In this document: in pieces, positions 7,448-15,773 of the stretch | Layout of the letters: the number at the start of each line of letters is the position of its first letter | Position numbering within the stretch: position 1 is the first letter of the stretch | Origin: an uncultured Oscillospiraceae bacterium | Lineage (GTDB): Bacteria > Bacillota > Clostridia > Oscillospirales > Oscillospiraceae | Assembly (NCBI GenBank): GCA_947589225.1 | Contig: CANQBC010000002.1 | Location: 62,001 to 126,000 of the forward strand | Direction: 5' to 3' | Length of the DNA: 64,000 nucleotides | Translations under genes and position numbers: made by a program | The notes under the pieces: model-generated | What the model was told of the DNA's origin: nothing | Databases searched by the model: none | What the model saw: only the letters and a program-made list of their open reading frames with translations

Positions 7448-9583
7448 ATGTCTACAAGCAAAACGGAAAAAAGCACAAACCGTAAAAAAGCAGCGGCCTC
7501 AGGAAAAGTTTCCGCCGGATCCGAGGTCAAGGCCGTCAAAAAGGCCCCCGACGGCAAAGCCGGGACGGCTGCCGTGAAAGAGGCCAAAACGCCAAAGGCC
7601 CGGAAAAAGGCCGTTGAGAGCATTGAACCGGCAGCGTCGGAAAAGGAAGCGGTAAAGCCCGCCGAGAAGGCCCCTGTCGTGGAAGCTCCCGTTGAGGAAA
7701 CCCCCGCCGTCGAGGAGGTTCCCGTTGCCGAGGCTCCCGTTGAGGAGGCTCCCGTTGAGGAGGCCCCCGTTGCCGAGGCTCCCGTTGAGGAGGCTCCCGC
7801 CGTTGCCGAGGCTCCCGTTGAGGAGGCCCCCGTTGAGGAGGCTCCTGTTGCCGAGGCTCCTGTTGAGGAGGCTCCCGTTGAGGAGGCCCCCGTTGCCGAG
7901 GCTCCCGTTGAGGAGGCTCCCGCCGTCGAGGAGGCCCCCGTTGCCGAGGCCCCCGTTGAGGAAGTCCCCGTTGAGGAAGTCCCCGTTGTCGAGGAGGCTC
8001 CCGTTGCAGAGGCCCCCGTTGAGGAGTCTCCCGCCGTTGAGGAAACCCCCGCCGTCGAGGTGGCTCCCATTGCCGAGGCTCCCGTTGCAGAGGCCCCCGT
8101 TGAAGAAGTCCCCCAGGCAGAGGTCTATACGACGCCCAGAAGGAGCGTCGCGTTTATCGGCTCGGAGTGCTATCCCTTCGTAAAGACCGGCGGCCTGGGG
8201 GACGTGATGTACGCGCTCCCCAAGGCGCTGGTCAGGCAGAACTGCGACGTGAAGGTCATTCTCCCCCGTTACAAATGCATTCCCTGGGAATATCAGGAGA
8301 AGATGGTCTATCGCGGCGCCTTCCAGATGGATCTGTGTGCCGACGGCCGATCCTTCTATGTGGGCATTATGGAGTATGTCTGGGATGGCGTTGTCTATGA
8401 CTTCATAGACAACGAGGAGTTTTTCGGCTGGGGAAATCCCTACACCAACCTCGTCGACGACATCCCCAAATTCTGCTATTTCGCCAAGGCGGCGTTGGCG
8501 GCGCTCAATTATCTGGATTGGATCCCCAACATCATCCACTGCCACGACTGGCAGGCCGCTCTGGTTCCCGTATATCTGAGGACGCTGTTTGAAAATACGA
8601 AAATCACCTCAGCCAGAACCGTTCTGACCATTCACAACCTGAAATTCCAGGGGGTCTACAACATCCCCACGATCCGCTACTGGTCGGGGCTCCCGGATTA
8701 CGTGTTCAATAAGGACGCGCTGACGACGAACTGGGTGGACGCCAATATGCTCAAGGGCGGGCTCACTTACTCCAACGCCATTACCACGGTGAGCCCCACC
8801 TACGCCTGGGAGATCCAGACTCCGGAATACGGGGAATATCTGGACGCGCATCTGCGGTATCACTCCGGAAAGCTGAGAGGCATTGTCAACGGCATCGACT
8901 ATGACATCTGGAATCCCTGGACGGACGGGGCCCTGGCCGTCAACTACGACATCACCAATGTTCTGGAGAGGAAAAAGGAGAATAAGCGCGCCCTGCAGGA
9001 AGAGCTGGGGCTTGAGCAGGACGGCCACAAACTCGTCATTGGCCTCATTTCGCGCCTTACAGACCAAAAGGGTCTGGATCTTGTCAACGCCATCCTTCCC
9101 GCGGTCATGGACGAGCACACCCAGGTCGTGATCCTTGGCACCGGGGATCGGAGATACGAGGATTCCTTCCGGTATTACGAGTACGCCTATAAGGGGAATG
9201 TGTGCGCCAATATCATGTATGACGAGGGCAGATCCCACCGTATCTACGCCGGCGCGGACGCCCTGCTGGTTCCCTCCAGATTTGAACCCTGTGGGCTCAC
9301 CCAGCTCAACGCCATGCGCTACGGCACGATCCCCATCGTTCGCGAGACCGGCGGCCTCAGGGACACCGTGGAGCCCTACAATCAGTTCTCCAACACCGGC
9401 AACGGCTTCACCTTTGACCGCTATGACGCCGGCCTGCTGCTGGACGCCATTAACCGGGCAAAGACCCTGTATTTTACAAACCGCTGGTGCTGGGACGAAA
9501 TGGTTCAGAGGGACATGGACAAGAACGTCTCCTGGGACAATTCCGCCCGGCAGTACAAGGAGCTTTACCTGCAGCTGACCTGA
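7448..9583 (+). CDS. glgA: Glycogen/starch synthase with repetitive N-terminal extension
   Basis: The product has 711 residues. The catalytic GT5 glycogen synthase, which transfers glucose from ADP-glucose to a growing alpha-1,4-glucan, begins near residue 229 with SVAFIGSECYPFVKTGGLGDV; KTGGLGDV is the family's ADP-glucose-binding loop. Also seen are HDWQAAL, the GT-B segment ISRLTDQKGLDL and the C-terminal signature SRFEPCGLTQLNAMRYGT. GlgA is usually ~480 residues; the extra ~228 are a Lys-rich segment followed by a Pro/Val/Glu/Ala repeat. GGAGG precedes the ATG. No glgB, glgC or glgP gene lies nearby. The extension is probably disordered and could tether the enzyme to glucan or other proteins, which is inference. 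Confidence 0.93.
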   Translation: MSTSKTEKSTNRKKAAASGKVSAGSEVKAVKKAPDGKAGTAAVKEAKTPKARKKAVESIEPAASEKEAVKPAEKAPVVEAPVEETPAVEEVPVAEAPVEEAPVEEAPVAEAPVEEAPAVAEAPVEEAPVEEAPVAEAPVEEAPVEEAPVAEAPVEEAPAVEEAPVAEAPVEEVPVEEVPVVEEAPVAEAPVEESPAVEETPAVEVAPIAEAPVAEAPVEEVPQAEVYTTPRRSVAFIGSECYPFVKTGGLGDVMYALPKALVRQNCDVKVILPRYKCIPWEYQEKMVYRGAFQMDLCADGRSFYVGIMEYVWDGVVYDFIDNEEFFGWGNPYTNLVDDIPKFCYFAKAALAALNYLDWIPNIIHCHDWQAALVPVYLRTLFENTKITSARTVLTIHNLKFQGVYNIPTIRYWSGLPDYVFNKDALTTNWVDANMLKGGLTYSNAITTVSPTYAWEIQTPEYGEYLDAHLRYHSGKLRGIVNGIDYDIWNPWTDGALAVNYDITNVLERKKENKRALQEELGLEQDGHKLVIGLISRLTDQKGLDLVNAILPAVMDEHTQVVILGTGDRRYEDSFRYYEYAYKGNVCANIMYDEGRSHRIYAGADALLVPSRFEPCGLTQLNAMRYGTIPIVRETGGLRDTVEPYNQFSNTGNGFTFDRYDAGLLLDAINRAKTLYFTNRWCWDEMVQRDMDKNVSWDNSARQYKELYLQLT
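7672..8115 (+). repeat. In-frame tandem repeat encoding APVEEAPVAEA units
   Basis: About 440 bases of imperfect 12/24/36-base tandem units, based on CCCGTTGAGGAGGCT and CCCGTTGCCGAGGCT, stay in frame inside glgA. They encode alternating APVEE and APVAE blocks with occasional PAVEE variants. Almost identical adjacent units imply recent expansion by slippage or unequal recombination, so the length probably varies between strains. Confidence 0.95.
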
Positions 9584-9643
9584 CATCCTCGGGAAGGGTA
9601 TGGGCGCGGCGGCACGGTCGGGCCTCCTTCTTCCCGGGCATAC

Positions 9644-9673
9644 AGTGCCGGATCTCATCGGGGATCCGGCACT
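9644..9673 (+). terminator. Hairpin after glgA, possible terminator
   Basis: A perfect 11-bp stem, AGTGCCGGATC (9644-9654) pairing with 9663-9673, has an 8-base loop. No T-tract follows immediately, so it may be a weak or factor-assisted terminator or an RNA-stabilising hairpin. The rest of 9584-9853 shows nothing that I can support. Confidence 0.4.
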
Positions 9674-9853
9674 TCAGTCTGTGGGAAAGGGCCGGTTCTT
9701 TTTCCGCCGGCTAAAGATATTCCGTTTTCAGAACGATATTTTATCCCCCCGGCCGCGCCGGGAATCGACTAGCGCGGCCGGATCGCATACCCCCACGCGG
9801 GACGGTGTGCCATGTAAAAAAGAAACGTGATTTCCGTGGGAGGAGGCGGAGAA

Positions 9854-10552
9854 GTGGAGTACGCGGAGCTATATATGCGTCTTGCCGCCGCGGCGGTGAG
9901 AGGAACCGCGCTGCGGGAGGGGAGGGCTCTCCCCCCGGAGCTTGCCGCGCCGCCCCTTTCGGCGCTTTCGGAGCGTGAGCTTGAGCGTCTTGCGGACATC
10001 GGGCGCGAATGGGGCGTGAAGCTCTACCGCTTCAAGCGGGGCCACGAGGAGCTTCCGCGGGTGAGAGCGGCGCTGGGTTTTCTCCGGGGCGTCATGCCGG
10101 AGAGCCTTCTCGACGTGGGGAGCGGGAGGGGCGTGTTCCTCTTCCCGTTTCTGAACGCCTTCCCGGAATGTTCTGTCACAAGCGTGGACATTCTGGAACA
10201 CCGGACGGCGTTTTTGCGGGACATCAGCGCGGGAGGCGTGGAGCGTCTTACCGCCCTGGCGGCGGACATCCGCGCCCGCCCCCTGCCGGACAGGAGCGTG
10301 GACGCGGTGACAATGCTGGAGGTTCTGGAGCACATACCGGACGTGGAGGGCGCGGTGCGCGCCGCTGTGCGGATCGCCCGAAGGTTCGTGCTGGTCACCG
10401 TCCCCTCGAAGCCCGACGGCAACCCGGAGCACATACATCTTTTGACCAGGGCGCGGCTTACGGAGCTTTTCACCGCCGCCGGGTGCGGAAACCTTCATTT
10501 CGGGGGCGTTCCCGGCCACCTGACGCTGGCGGCCAATGTGGAGAATGAATGA
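9854..10552 (+). CDS. Class I SAM-dependent methyltransferase in RNA-repair operon
   Basis: The frame is open from GTG 9827, but GGGAGGAGG sits 8 bases before GTG 9854, so I choose 9854 (232 residues). SAM-binding motif I is LLDVGSGRG at 85-93, the acidic end of strand 2 is SVDI near 110-113, and EVLEH is at 156-160. The last motif resembles the ExxEH metal site of Hen1-type RNA 3'-terminal 2'-O-methyltransferases, but EVLEH is also common in unrelated class I enzymes. The segment NPEHIHLLT follows. Its stop overlaps the RNA ligase start by 4 bases (ATGA), implying translational coupling. A role in methylating repaired RNA ends is inferred from the operon; another small-molecule or nucleic-acid substrate is possible. 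Confidence 0.75.
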   Translation: MEYAELYMRLAAAAVRGTALREGRALPPELAAPPLSALSERELERLADIGREWGVKLYRFKRGHEELPRVRAALGFLRGVMPESLLDVGSGRGVFLFPFLNAFPECSVTSVDILEHRTAFLRDISAGGVERLTALAADIRARPLPDRSVDAVTMLEVLEHIPDVEGAVRAAVRIARRFVLVTVPSKPDGNPEHIHLLTRARLTELFTAAGCGNLHFGGVPGHLTLAANVENE

Positions 10553-11367
10553 TGGACTACTCACTTATAAAATATCCGCGCACGCCCCATCTGGAGGGCT
10601 CGCGCCTCCAGCCGGGGGACGAGGATATGTCCCAGGTGCCGTTTTCGCGCATCGCGGGCCGGCGCCTGGTGGTGGAGGAGAAGTGCGACGGGGCAAACTC
10701 CGCCGTGTCCTTTGACGGGGCGGGAAAGCTCCTGCTGCAAAGCCGGGGTCACTACCTCACCGGCGGCTGGCGGGAGCGGCACTACGATCTGCTCAAGCAG
10801 TGGGCGCGGATCCACAGGGAGGAGCTTTTTTCCGTCCTGGGCGACCGCTACATCATGTACGGCGAGTGGATGTACGCCAAGCACACGGTGTACTATGACC
10901 GTCTGCCCCACTACTTTCTCGAATTTGACATCCTGGATCGGGAGACGGGGGCGTTTCTGGACACCCGCCGGCGGCGGGAGCTTTTAAAGGATTCCCCGGT
11001 GGTCTCCGTCCCGGTGCTGGCGGAGGGGGCGTTTACGGACAGGGAGGCGCTGACGGCGCTTCTCGCCCGGTCTAACTACATAAGCGGCGGCCACATGGCG
11101 GCTCTGCGCGCCGCTTGCGAAAAGCTGGGCCTGGACGCCGAACGGCAGCTTGGGGAAACGGACAGCCTGCCCCTGATGGAGGGGCTCTACATCAAGGTCG
11201 AGGAAAACGGCCAGGTCGCGGAGCGGATGAAATATGTCAGGCCCACCTTCTATCAGGCGGTGGAGCTTTCCGCCTCCCACTGGCAGGAGAGGCCCATTGT
11301 CCCCAACGGCCTTTCCCGGCCGGTGGAGGAGCTTCTTGTGCCCGGATGGCGGGGGAGGGAGCGGTAA
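10549..11367 (+). CDS. ATP-dependent RNA ligase family protein
   Basis: The 272-residue protein has nucleotidyltransferase-fold ligase motifs in order: motif I KCDGAN with adenylated Lys45, a motif III-like YIMYGEWMYAKH, motif IV EGLYIKVE and motif V RMKYVRPTF. The family joins 5'-phosphate and 3'-OH RNA ends through ligase-AMP and RNA-adenylate intermediates. The short length fits a stand-alone Rnl-type enzyme without large accessory domains. It overlaps the methyltransferase stop (ATGA) and the downstream kinase start by one base (TAATG), so the three proteins should be made together. Kinase and HD activities encoded next door would supply the 5'-phosphate and a repaired 3' end. DNA as substrate is less likely but not excluded. 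Confidence 0.85.
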   Translation: MMDYSLIKYPRTPHLEGSRLQPGDEDMSQVPFSRIAGRRLVVEEKCDGANSAVSFDGAGKLLLQSRGHYLTGGWRERHYDLLKQWARIHREELFSVLGDRYIMYGEWMYAKHTVYYDRLPHYFLEFDILDRETGAFLDTRRRRELLKDSPVVSVPVLAEGAFTDREALTALLARSNYISGGHMAALRAACEKLGLDAERQLGETDSLPLMEGLYIKVEENGQVAERMKYVRPTFYQAVELSASHWQERPIVPNGLSRPVEELLVPGWRGRER

Positions 11368-12536
11368 TGGACGGACTTGAGCTTATTGCCTCCCTCACAC
11401 CGGGGCCGCCGGATTATACCGCCGACTGGGCGGCCATAGAACCCTCGGAGCTGGGCCTTTACGCCGCTGACATGGCGCGCACCCGGCAGAATCCCGTATA
11501 TCACGGGGAAGGGGACGTGTGGATCCACACGAAAAACGTCTGCGGGGAGCTGTGCGCGTCGGATTTCTACCGCGCCCAGCCGGAACGTCTCCGGGGGATC
11601 CTGTTCACCGCCGCCCTTCTCCACGATGTGGGAAAGGTGCGCACAACCAGGTGGGAAGACGGGCGCTGGACAAGCCCCAACCACTCCGCCGTGGGGACGA
11701 GGATGGCCCGGGAGCTGCTGTGGACGCGTCTTGGCCTTTGCGGCACACCGGAAAAACAGGGCTTCCGGGAGGCCGTCTGCGCCCTGGTGCGCCGCCACTC
11801 CATGCCGGCGAGGGGGATAGACGGCCGGAACGCCGAAAGGCGGATATTGGCCGCCTCCCAGACGGGGCTCCTGGCGCCGGAGTTCACGCTCGAGCGCCTT
11901 TGCCTCCTCTCCGGGGCGGACGCGCGCGGGCGTGTCTGCGGCGATCTTAAGGAGCTGCTGGAGTCCGTGGAGCTGTGCGCCGAGCTTGCCCGGGAGAAGG
12001 GGTGCCTGAACGGGCCCTACCCCTTCCCGGACGGGCATACGCGCTTTGCCTACCTCTCCGGCCGGGAGGTGAGGCCGGACTACCCGCTCTTTGACGACCG
12101 CTGGGGGCCGGTCATCCTGCTCTCCGGCCTTCCCGGCGTGGGGAAGGACACCTGGATCGGAGAAAACCTCCCCGGGTGGCCGGTGGTGTCCCTGGACGCC
12201 ATACGCCGGGAGCTGGGCATCCTCCCCACGGACGAACAGGGGCCCGTGGCGGATGAGGCGAGGCGCCGCGCGCGGGAGTACCTGCGGCGCAAGGAGCCCT
12301 TCGTATGGAACGCCACCTGCGTGACGGAAGCCGCGCGCCGCCGGCCCCTGGAGCTTTTCCACGCTTACGGGGCGTGGGTCAAAACAGTCTATCTGGAGAC
12401 CGGCCTGGAGAAAAACCTGCGCCGCAACGCCCAGAGACGCGCGTCCGTGCCGGAGGACGTGATATATTCGCTGATTTCAAAGCTCTCTCCCCCTACCCTC
12501 GACGAGGCGCGGGAGGTGGAGTGGATATGCGTTTGA
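11367..12536 (+). CDS. HD phosphohydrolase-polynucleotide kinase fusion
   Basis: The product has 389 residues in two domains. The N-terminal HD domain shows YHGEGDVWIHT (His46, His54), LLHDVGK (His86-Asp87) and a further NHS (His106), as in metal-dependent phosphohydrolases. The C-terminal P-loop kinase has Walker A GLPGVGKDT (254-262, Lys260), LDAIRRELG and an Arg-rich lid, NLRRNAQRR, as in T4 polynucleotide kinase relatives. The likely role is end healing: phosphorylating RNA 5'-OH ends and perhaps removing 3' or cyclic phosphates, before sealing by the ligase encoded just upstream. The start ATG overlaps the ligase stop. The fusion and gene order support RNA repair; exact end chemistry is inferred. 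Confidence 0.82.
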   Translation: MDGLELIASLTPGPPDYTADWAAIEPSELGLYAADMARTRQNPVYHGEGDVWIHTKNVCGELCASDFYRAQPERLRGILFTAALLHDVGKVRTTRWEDGRWTSPNHSAVGTRMARELLWTRLGLCGTPEKQGFREAVCALVRRHSMPARGIDGRNAERRILAASQTGLLAPEFTLERLCLLSGADARGRVCGDLKELLESVELCAELAREKGCLNGPYPFPDGHTRFAYLSGREVRPDYPLFDDRWGPVILLSGLPGVGKDTWIGENLPGWPVVSLDAIRRELGILPTDEQGPVADEARRRAREYLRRKEPFVWNATCVTEAARRRPLELFHAYGAWVKTVYLETGLEKNLRRNAQRRASVPEDVIYSLISKLSPPTLDEAREVEWICV

Positions 12537-12561
12537 AAAATCAAGGATCGGGAGGCGGACT

Positions 12562-14904
12562 ATGAAAAAATTCGGCTTCAACGAGGGGTGGACATTTAAA
12601 AAGCAGGGCGGCGAGGCCGTCCCGGTCGTTTTGCCCCACGACGCCATGCAGACGGAAGCGCGGTGCGCGGACAGCCCGTCCGGCTCCGGCTGCGCTTGGT
12701 ATGAGGGCGGCGTATACGAGTACGAAAAGGCCTTCACCGTCCCGGAGGGCTTCCGGGATAAGAGCGTGTATTTCGAGTTCGAGGGCGCCTACCCCATGGC
12801 GGAGGTCTGGCTGAACGGCGTGCGCGCCGGCGGCTGCGCTTACGGGTACGAGCAGTTCCTGATCCCCGGCGACGGCCTGAGGGCCGGGGAGGAAAACACG
12901 CTGCGAGTGGTGACGGACAACTCCGGCGTCCCCAACTCCCGCTGGTACTCCGGCGCGGGGCTCCACCGCCCCGCTTCCATCTGGGTGGGAGAGCGGGAGC
13001 ACATCCGGCCCCGGGGCGTGCAGGTGAAAACCCTGTCCGCCGACCCGCCGGCGGTGGAGGTCACGGTGGAGGCCACCGGCGGCGTCGAGCCGGAGTTGAC
13101 CGTGTTCACAAAGGAGGGCGGGATCTTCACAAAGACCGGCCGCAGGGTCAAATTTGAGCTGCCGGGCGCCTCTTTGTGGAGCGCGGAGGAGCCGAATCTC
13201 CACGCCGTCCGGGCGACGCTCCCCAATGGAGACAGCGAGACGGTAAGCTTTGGCATCCGCACGCTCTCGTGGAGCGCGGAGGGCTTTTTTGTAAACGGCG
13301 CGGAGACCCTTTTTCGGGGTGGGTGCGTACACCACGACAACGGGATCCTGGGCGCCCGCAGCTTTCCCACGGCGGAGTGGCGGCGGGTGGCGATCCTCAA
13401 ATCCTTCGGCTTCAACGCCATACGTTCCTCCCACTACCCGGCCTCCGAGGCGATGCTTGAGGCCTGCGACGCTCTGGGCATGTATGTGATGGACGAGGGC
13501 TGGGATATGTGGTATTGCACAAAGACGAGGGGCGACTACGCAAACCGCTTTACGGACAACTGGGAGCGGGATCTCGAGGCGATGGTGGAGAAGGACTACA
13601 ACCACCCCTGCGTGGTCATGTACTCCATCGGCAACGAGGTCTCGGAGCCGGCATCGGAGCGGGGGCTCGCTCTCGCCAAAAGACTGGTGGACAAGCTCCA
13701 CAGCCTCGACCCCTCCCGTCCCGTCACCAGCGGGGCGAACCTGGTGATCCTCGCCTCCGCCGCCAACCCCCATGAGCCGTCCGGACAGGAGCCGGAGACC
13801 GGGGACGGCGGGGACAGCGAGTCCTTCAACCGCCGTATGCAGGAGCAGTTTGTGGGTATGTGCAGGGCCTCCGCCACACAGGACGTGGACAGGGCCGCGT
13901 CGCCGTACCTTGACCTTCTGGACATCGCCGGCTACAACTACGCCTCCGACCGCTACCCCCTTGAGCCGTTGCTTCACCCGGACAGGGCCGTGGTGGGCAG
14001 CGAGACCTTCCCCTTCATGCTGGCGGAAAACTGGGCGGCGGTGGAGAAATACCCCTATCTCACAGGCGATTTTATGTGGACGGCCTGGGACTACCTGGGC
14101 GAGACGGGCATCGGCGCCTGGAGCTGTGAGCCGGACGCCAACGTGTTCGGCAAGCCGTACCCCTGGCTGTTGGCCGACACCGGGGCCTTTGACATCCTGG
14201 GGAACGACAACGCCGAGGCCGGCCTTGCCGCCGTGGTGTGGGGCGCGAGAGAGGAGCCGTATATCGCCGTCTCCCCTCCGACACATCCCGGCAAGCCCCA
14301 GTACCGGGGCGCGTGGCGCGGTTCCGACGCCGTTCCCCACTGGTCCTGGCGGGGCTGTACCGGGAACGAGACGCGGGTGGAGGTCTACACCCGCGCGCCC
14401 CAGGCGGAGCTCTATATAAACGGGCGTCTTGTGGGCCGGGAGAAAACGCGCGGCTTCCGCGCCGACTTCACCCTGCCTTACGAGCCGGGGGAGCTGAAGG
14501 CCGTGGCGCTTGACGACTCGGGCGCGGAGCTTTCCTCCCACACCCTTCGTTCCGCCACCGGCAAGCTGCGCCTGCGCGTGACCCGGGAGACCTCCGGGGA
14601 ACCGGAAGGGCTCGTGTATTTCAACGTGGATCTGGTGGGTGAGAACGGTGAAATCGAGTGCAACCGGGACAGGACGGTGACCTTTGAGCTTAAAGGCGGC
14701 GAGCTTCTGGCCTTCGGAAGCGCCCAGCCCAAAACCGAGAGCCGCTTTGAGACGGGCACCTATGAGCTATACCGGGGCCGCGCCCAGGCCATCGCCCGGA
14801 AGGTAAAATCTCCCGAGGCGCGCGTGGGCTTTGAGGGGGCGCCACAGCCTGTGGAGGTGGGCCTCGCCGCCCGGTATTTCCGATTCGCCGCCCTGGGCCT
14901 GTGA
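12562..14904 (+). CDS. Glycoside hydrolase family 2 (beta-galactosidase-like)
   Basis: This 780-residue GH2 enzyme has the usual order: a jelly-roll sugar-binding domain, an Ig-like domain, a TIM-barrel and C-terminal beta domains. The acid/base is Glu359 in SIGNEV and the nucleophile Glu481 in GSETFPF. The barrel also shows GFNAIRSSHYP and the GH2 tract MDEGWDMW. There is no signal peptide, so it should act on imported oligosaccharides in the cytoplasm. Beta-galactosidase is the default call, but beta-glucuronidase or beta-mannosidase specificity cannot be excluded by eye. GGGAGG precedes the ATG. It starts 25 bases after the HD-kinase gene and may be co-transcribed, although no functional link is evident. 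Confidence 0.88.
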   Translation: MKKFGFNEGWTFKKQGGEAVPVVLPHDAMQTEARCADSPSGSGCAWYEGGVYEYEKAFTVPEGFRDKSVYFEFEGAYPMAEVWLNGVRAGGCAYGYEQFLIPGDGLRAGEENTLRVVTDNSGVPNSRWYSGAGLHRPASIWVGEREHIRPRGVQVKTLSADPPAVEVTVEATGGVEPELTVFTKEGGIFTKTGRRVKFELPGASLWSAEEPNLHAVRATLPNGDSETVSFGIRTLSWSAEGFFVNGAETLFRGGCVHHDNGILGARSFPTAEWRRVAILKSFGFNAIRSSHYPASEAMLEACDALGMYVMDEGWDMWYCTKTRGDYANRFTDNWERDLEAMVEKDYNHPCVVMYSIGNEVSEPASERGLALAKRLVDKLHSLDPSRPVTSGANLVILASAANPHEPSGQEPETGDGGDSESFNRRMQEQFVGMCRASATQDVDRAASPYLDLLDIAGYNYASDRYPLEPLLHPDRAVVGSETFPFMLAENWAAVEKYPYLTGDFMWTAWDYLGETGIGAWSCEPDANVFGKPYPWLLADTGAFDILGNDNAEAGLAAVVWGAREEPYIAVSPPTHPGKPQYRGAWRGSDAVPHWSWRGCTGNETRVEVYTRAPQAELYINGRLVGREKTRGFRADFTLPYEPGELKAVALDDSGAELSSHTLRSATGKLRLRVTRETSGEPEGLVYFNVDLVGENGEIECNRDRTVTFELKGGELLAFGSAQPKTESRFETGTYELYRGRAQAIARKVKSPEARVGFEGAPQPVEVGLAARYFRFAALGL

Positions 14905-14963
14905 ACGTCTAAAAACGCGCGGCCCAATTATTTAAAGTTTTTTCTTTTTTCCGTAACAGAAAA

Positions 14964-14994
14964 TTTACTCTTGAAAAGCGGACGATTATATAAT
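14964..14994 (+). promoter_or_regulatory. Probable promoter of two-component operon
   Basis: A perfect TATAAT (14989-14994) lies 53 bases before the regulator start. The best -35 is TTTACT (14964-14969) at a long 19-base spacing; TTGAAA at 14971 is too close. The rest of 14905-15047 is AT-rich with no gene. Confidence 0.4.
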
Positions 14995-15047
14995 AGTATG
15001 AAAACAGTGGGATAAAATCTGGTTTCATATACATGGGGGGATCGGAA

Positions 15048-15749
15048 ATGGCGGAAAAAATTCTTGTGGTGGAGGACGACCACAACATCGCGGAATTGCT
15101 GCGGCTCTACCTGGAGCGTGAGGGCTTTGAGACGGCCATCGCCCACGACGGCGAACAGGGCGTCCGTGAGTTTGAGCGGGTGCGTCCGGAGCTTGTGCTT
15201 CTGGACATTATGCTTCCCGGCCTTGACGGCTGGGGCGTCCTTCGCAAAATCCGCGCTCAGGCGGACACGCCCGTTATCATGCTGACCGCCAAGGGCGAGA
15301 CCTTCGACAAGGTCAACGGCCTTGAGATGGGCGCCGACGACTACATAACCAAGCCCTTTGACATGAAGGAGGTGGTCGCCCGCATACGCGCCGTCCTCCG
15401 GCGCTACGGCGGCGGCGAAACGGCCCAGAGCAAGCGGCGCCTTGTCTTTGACAAACTGGTCATCGATATGGAATCCTTCGTCCTCACGGTGGATGGCAAG
15501 CGGGTGGACATACCTCCCAAGGAGATGGAGCTTCTATACCATCTTGCCCTGTCCCCCAACCGGGTCTACACCAGAAACCAGCTTCTTGACGAGGTGTGGG
15601 GCTTTGACTATTTCGGCGACTCCCGCACCGTGGACGTACACATTAAACGGCTCCGTGAGAAGCTTGAGAACGTCTCCGATGAATGGTGCCTTAAGACCGT
15701 GTGGGGCGTGGGCTACAAATTTGAACTGAAAGGCGAGAACGAGGGCTGA
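15048..15749 (+). CDS. OmpR/PhoB-family response regulator
   Basis: I start at ATG 15048, since GGGGGG lies 7 bases upstream; an in-frame ATG at 15033 lacks a ribosome site. The 233-residue product has a receiver domain with the acidic pair Glu9-Asp10/Asp11, phospho-acceptor Asp53 in LLDIMLPG, the conserved Thr in MLTAKG and Lys in YITKPFD. A winged-helix DNA-binding domain follows (about 130-230) with the typical RTVDVHIKRLREKL recognition helix. It is a cytoplasmic transcription factor activated by the histidine kinase encoded 24 bases downstream. Target genes cannot be deduced from this window. Confidence 0.95.
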   Translation: MAEKILVVEDDHNIAELLRLYLEREGFETAIAHDGEQGVREFERVRPELVLLDIMLPGLDGWGVLRKIRAQADTPVIMLTAKGETFDKVNGLEMGADDYITKPFDMKEVVARIRAVLRRYGGGETAQSKRRLVFDKLVIDMESFVLTVDGKRVDIPPKEMELLYHLALSPNRVYTRNQLLDEVWGFDYFGDSRTVDVHIKRLREKLENVSDEWCLKTVWGVGYKFELKGENEG

Positions 15750-15773
15750 GGCAGACCCTGTGAGGCGGGAAAA

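Noticed and set aside
7420..8070. Minus-strand Ser/Thr/Gly repeat protein opposite the glgA repeat
   Set aside because: It is the mirror of the in-frame APVEE repeat, with no ribosome site or promoter; the plus strand continues into an intact enzyme.
7672..8115. CRISPR array
   Set aside because: The repeats are contiguous coding units without spacers and keep the glgA reading frame.
9854..10552. Firm identification of the methyltransferase as Hen1
   Set aside because: EVLEH and the His pair are suggestive, but the same pattern occurs in many class I methyltransferases; only operon context supports an RNA substrate.
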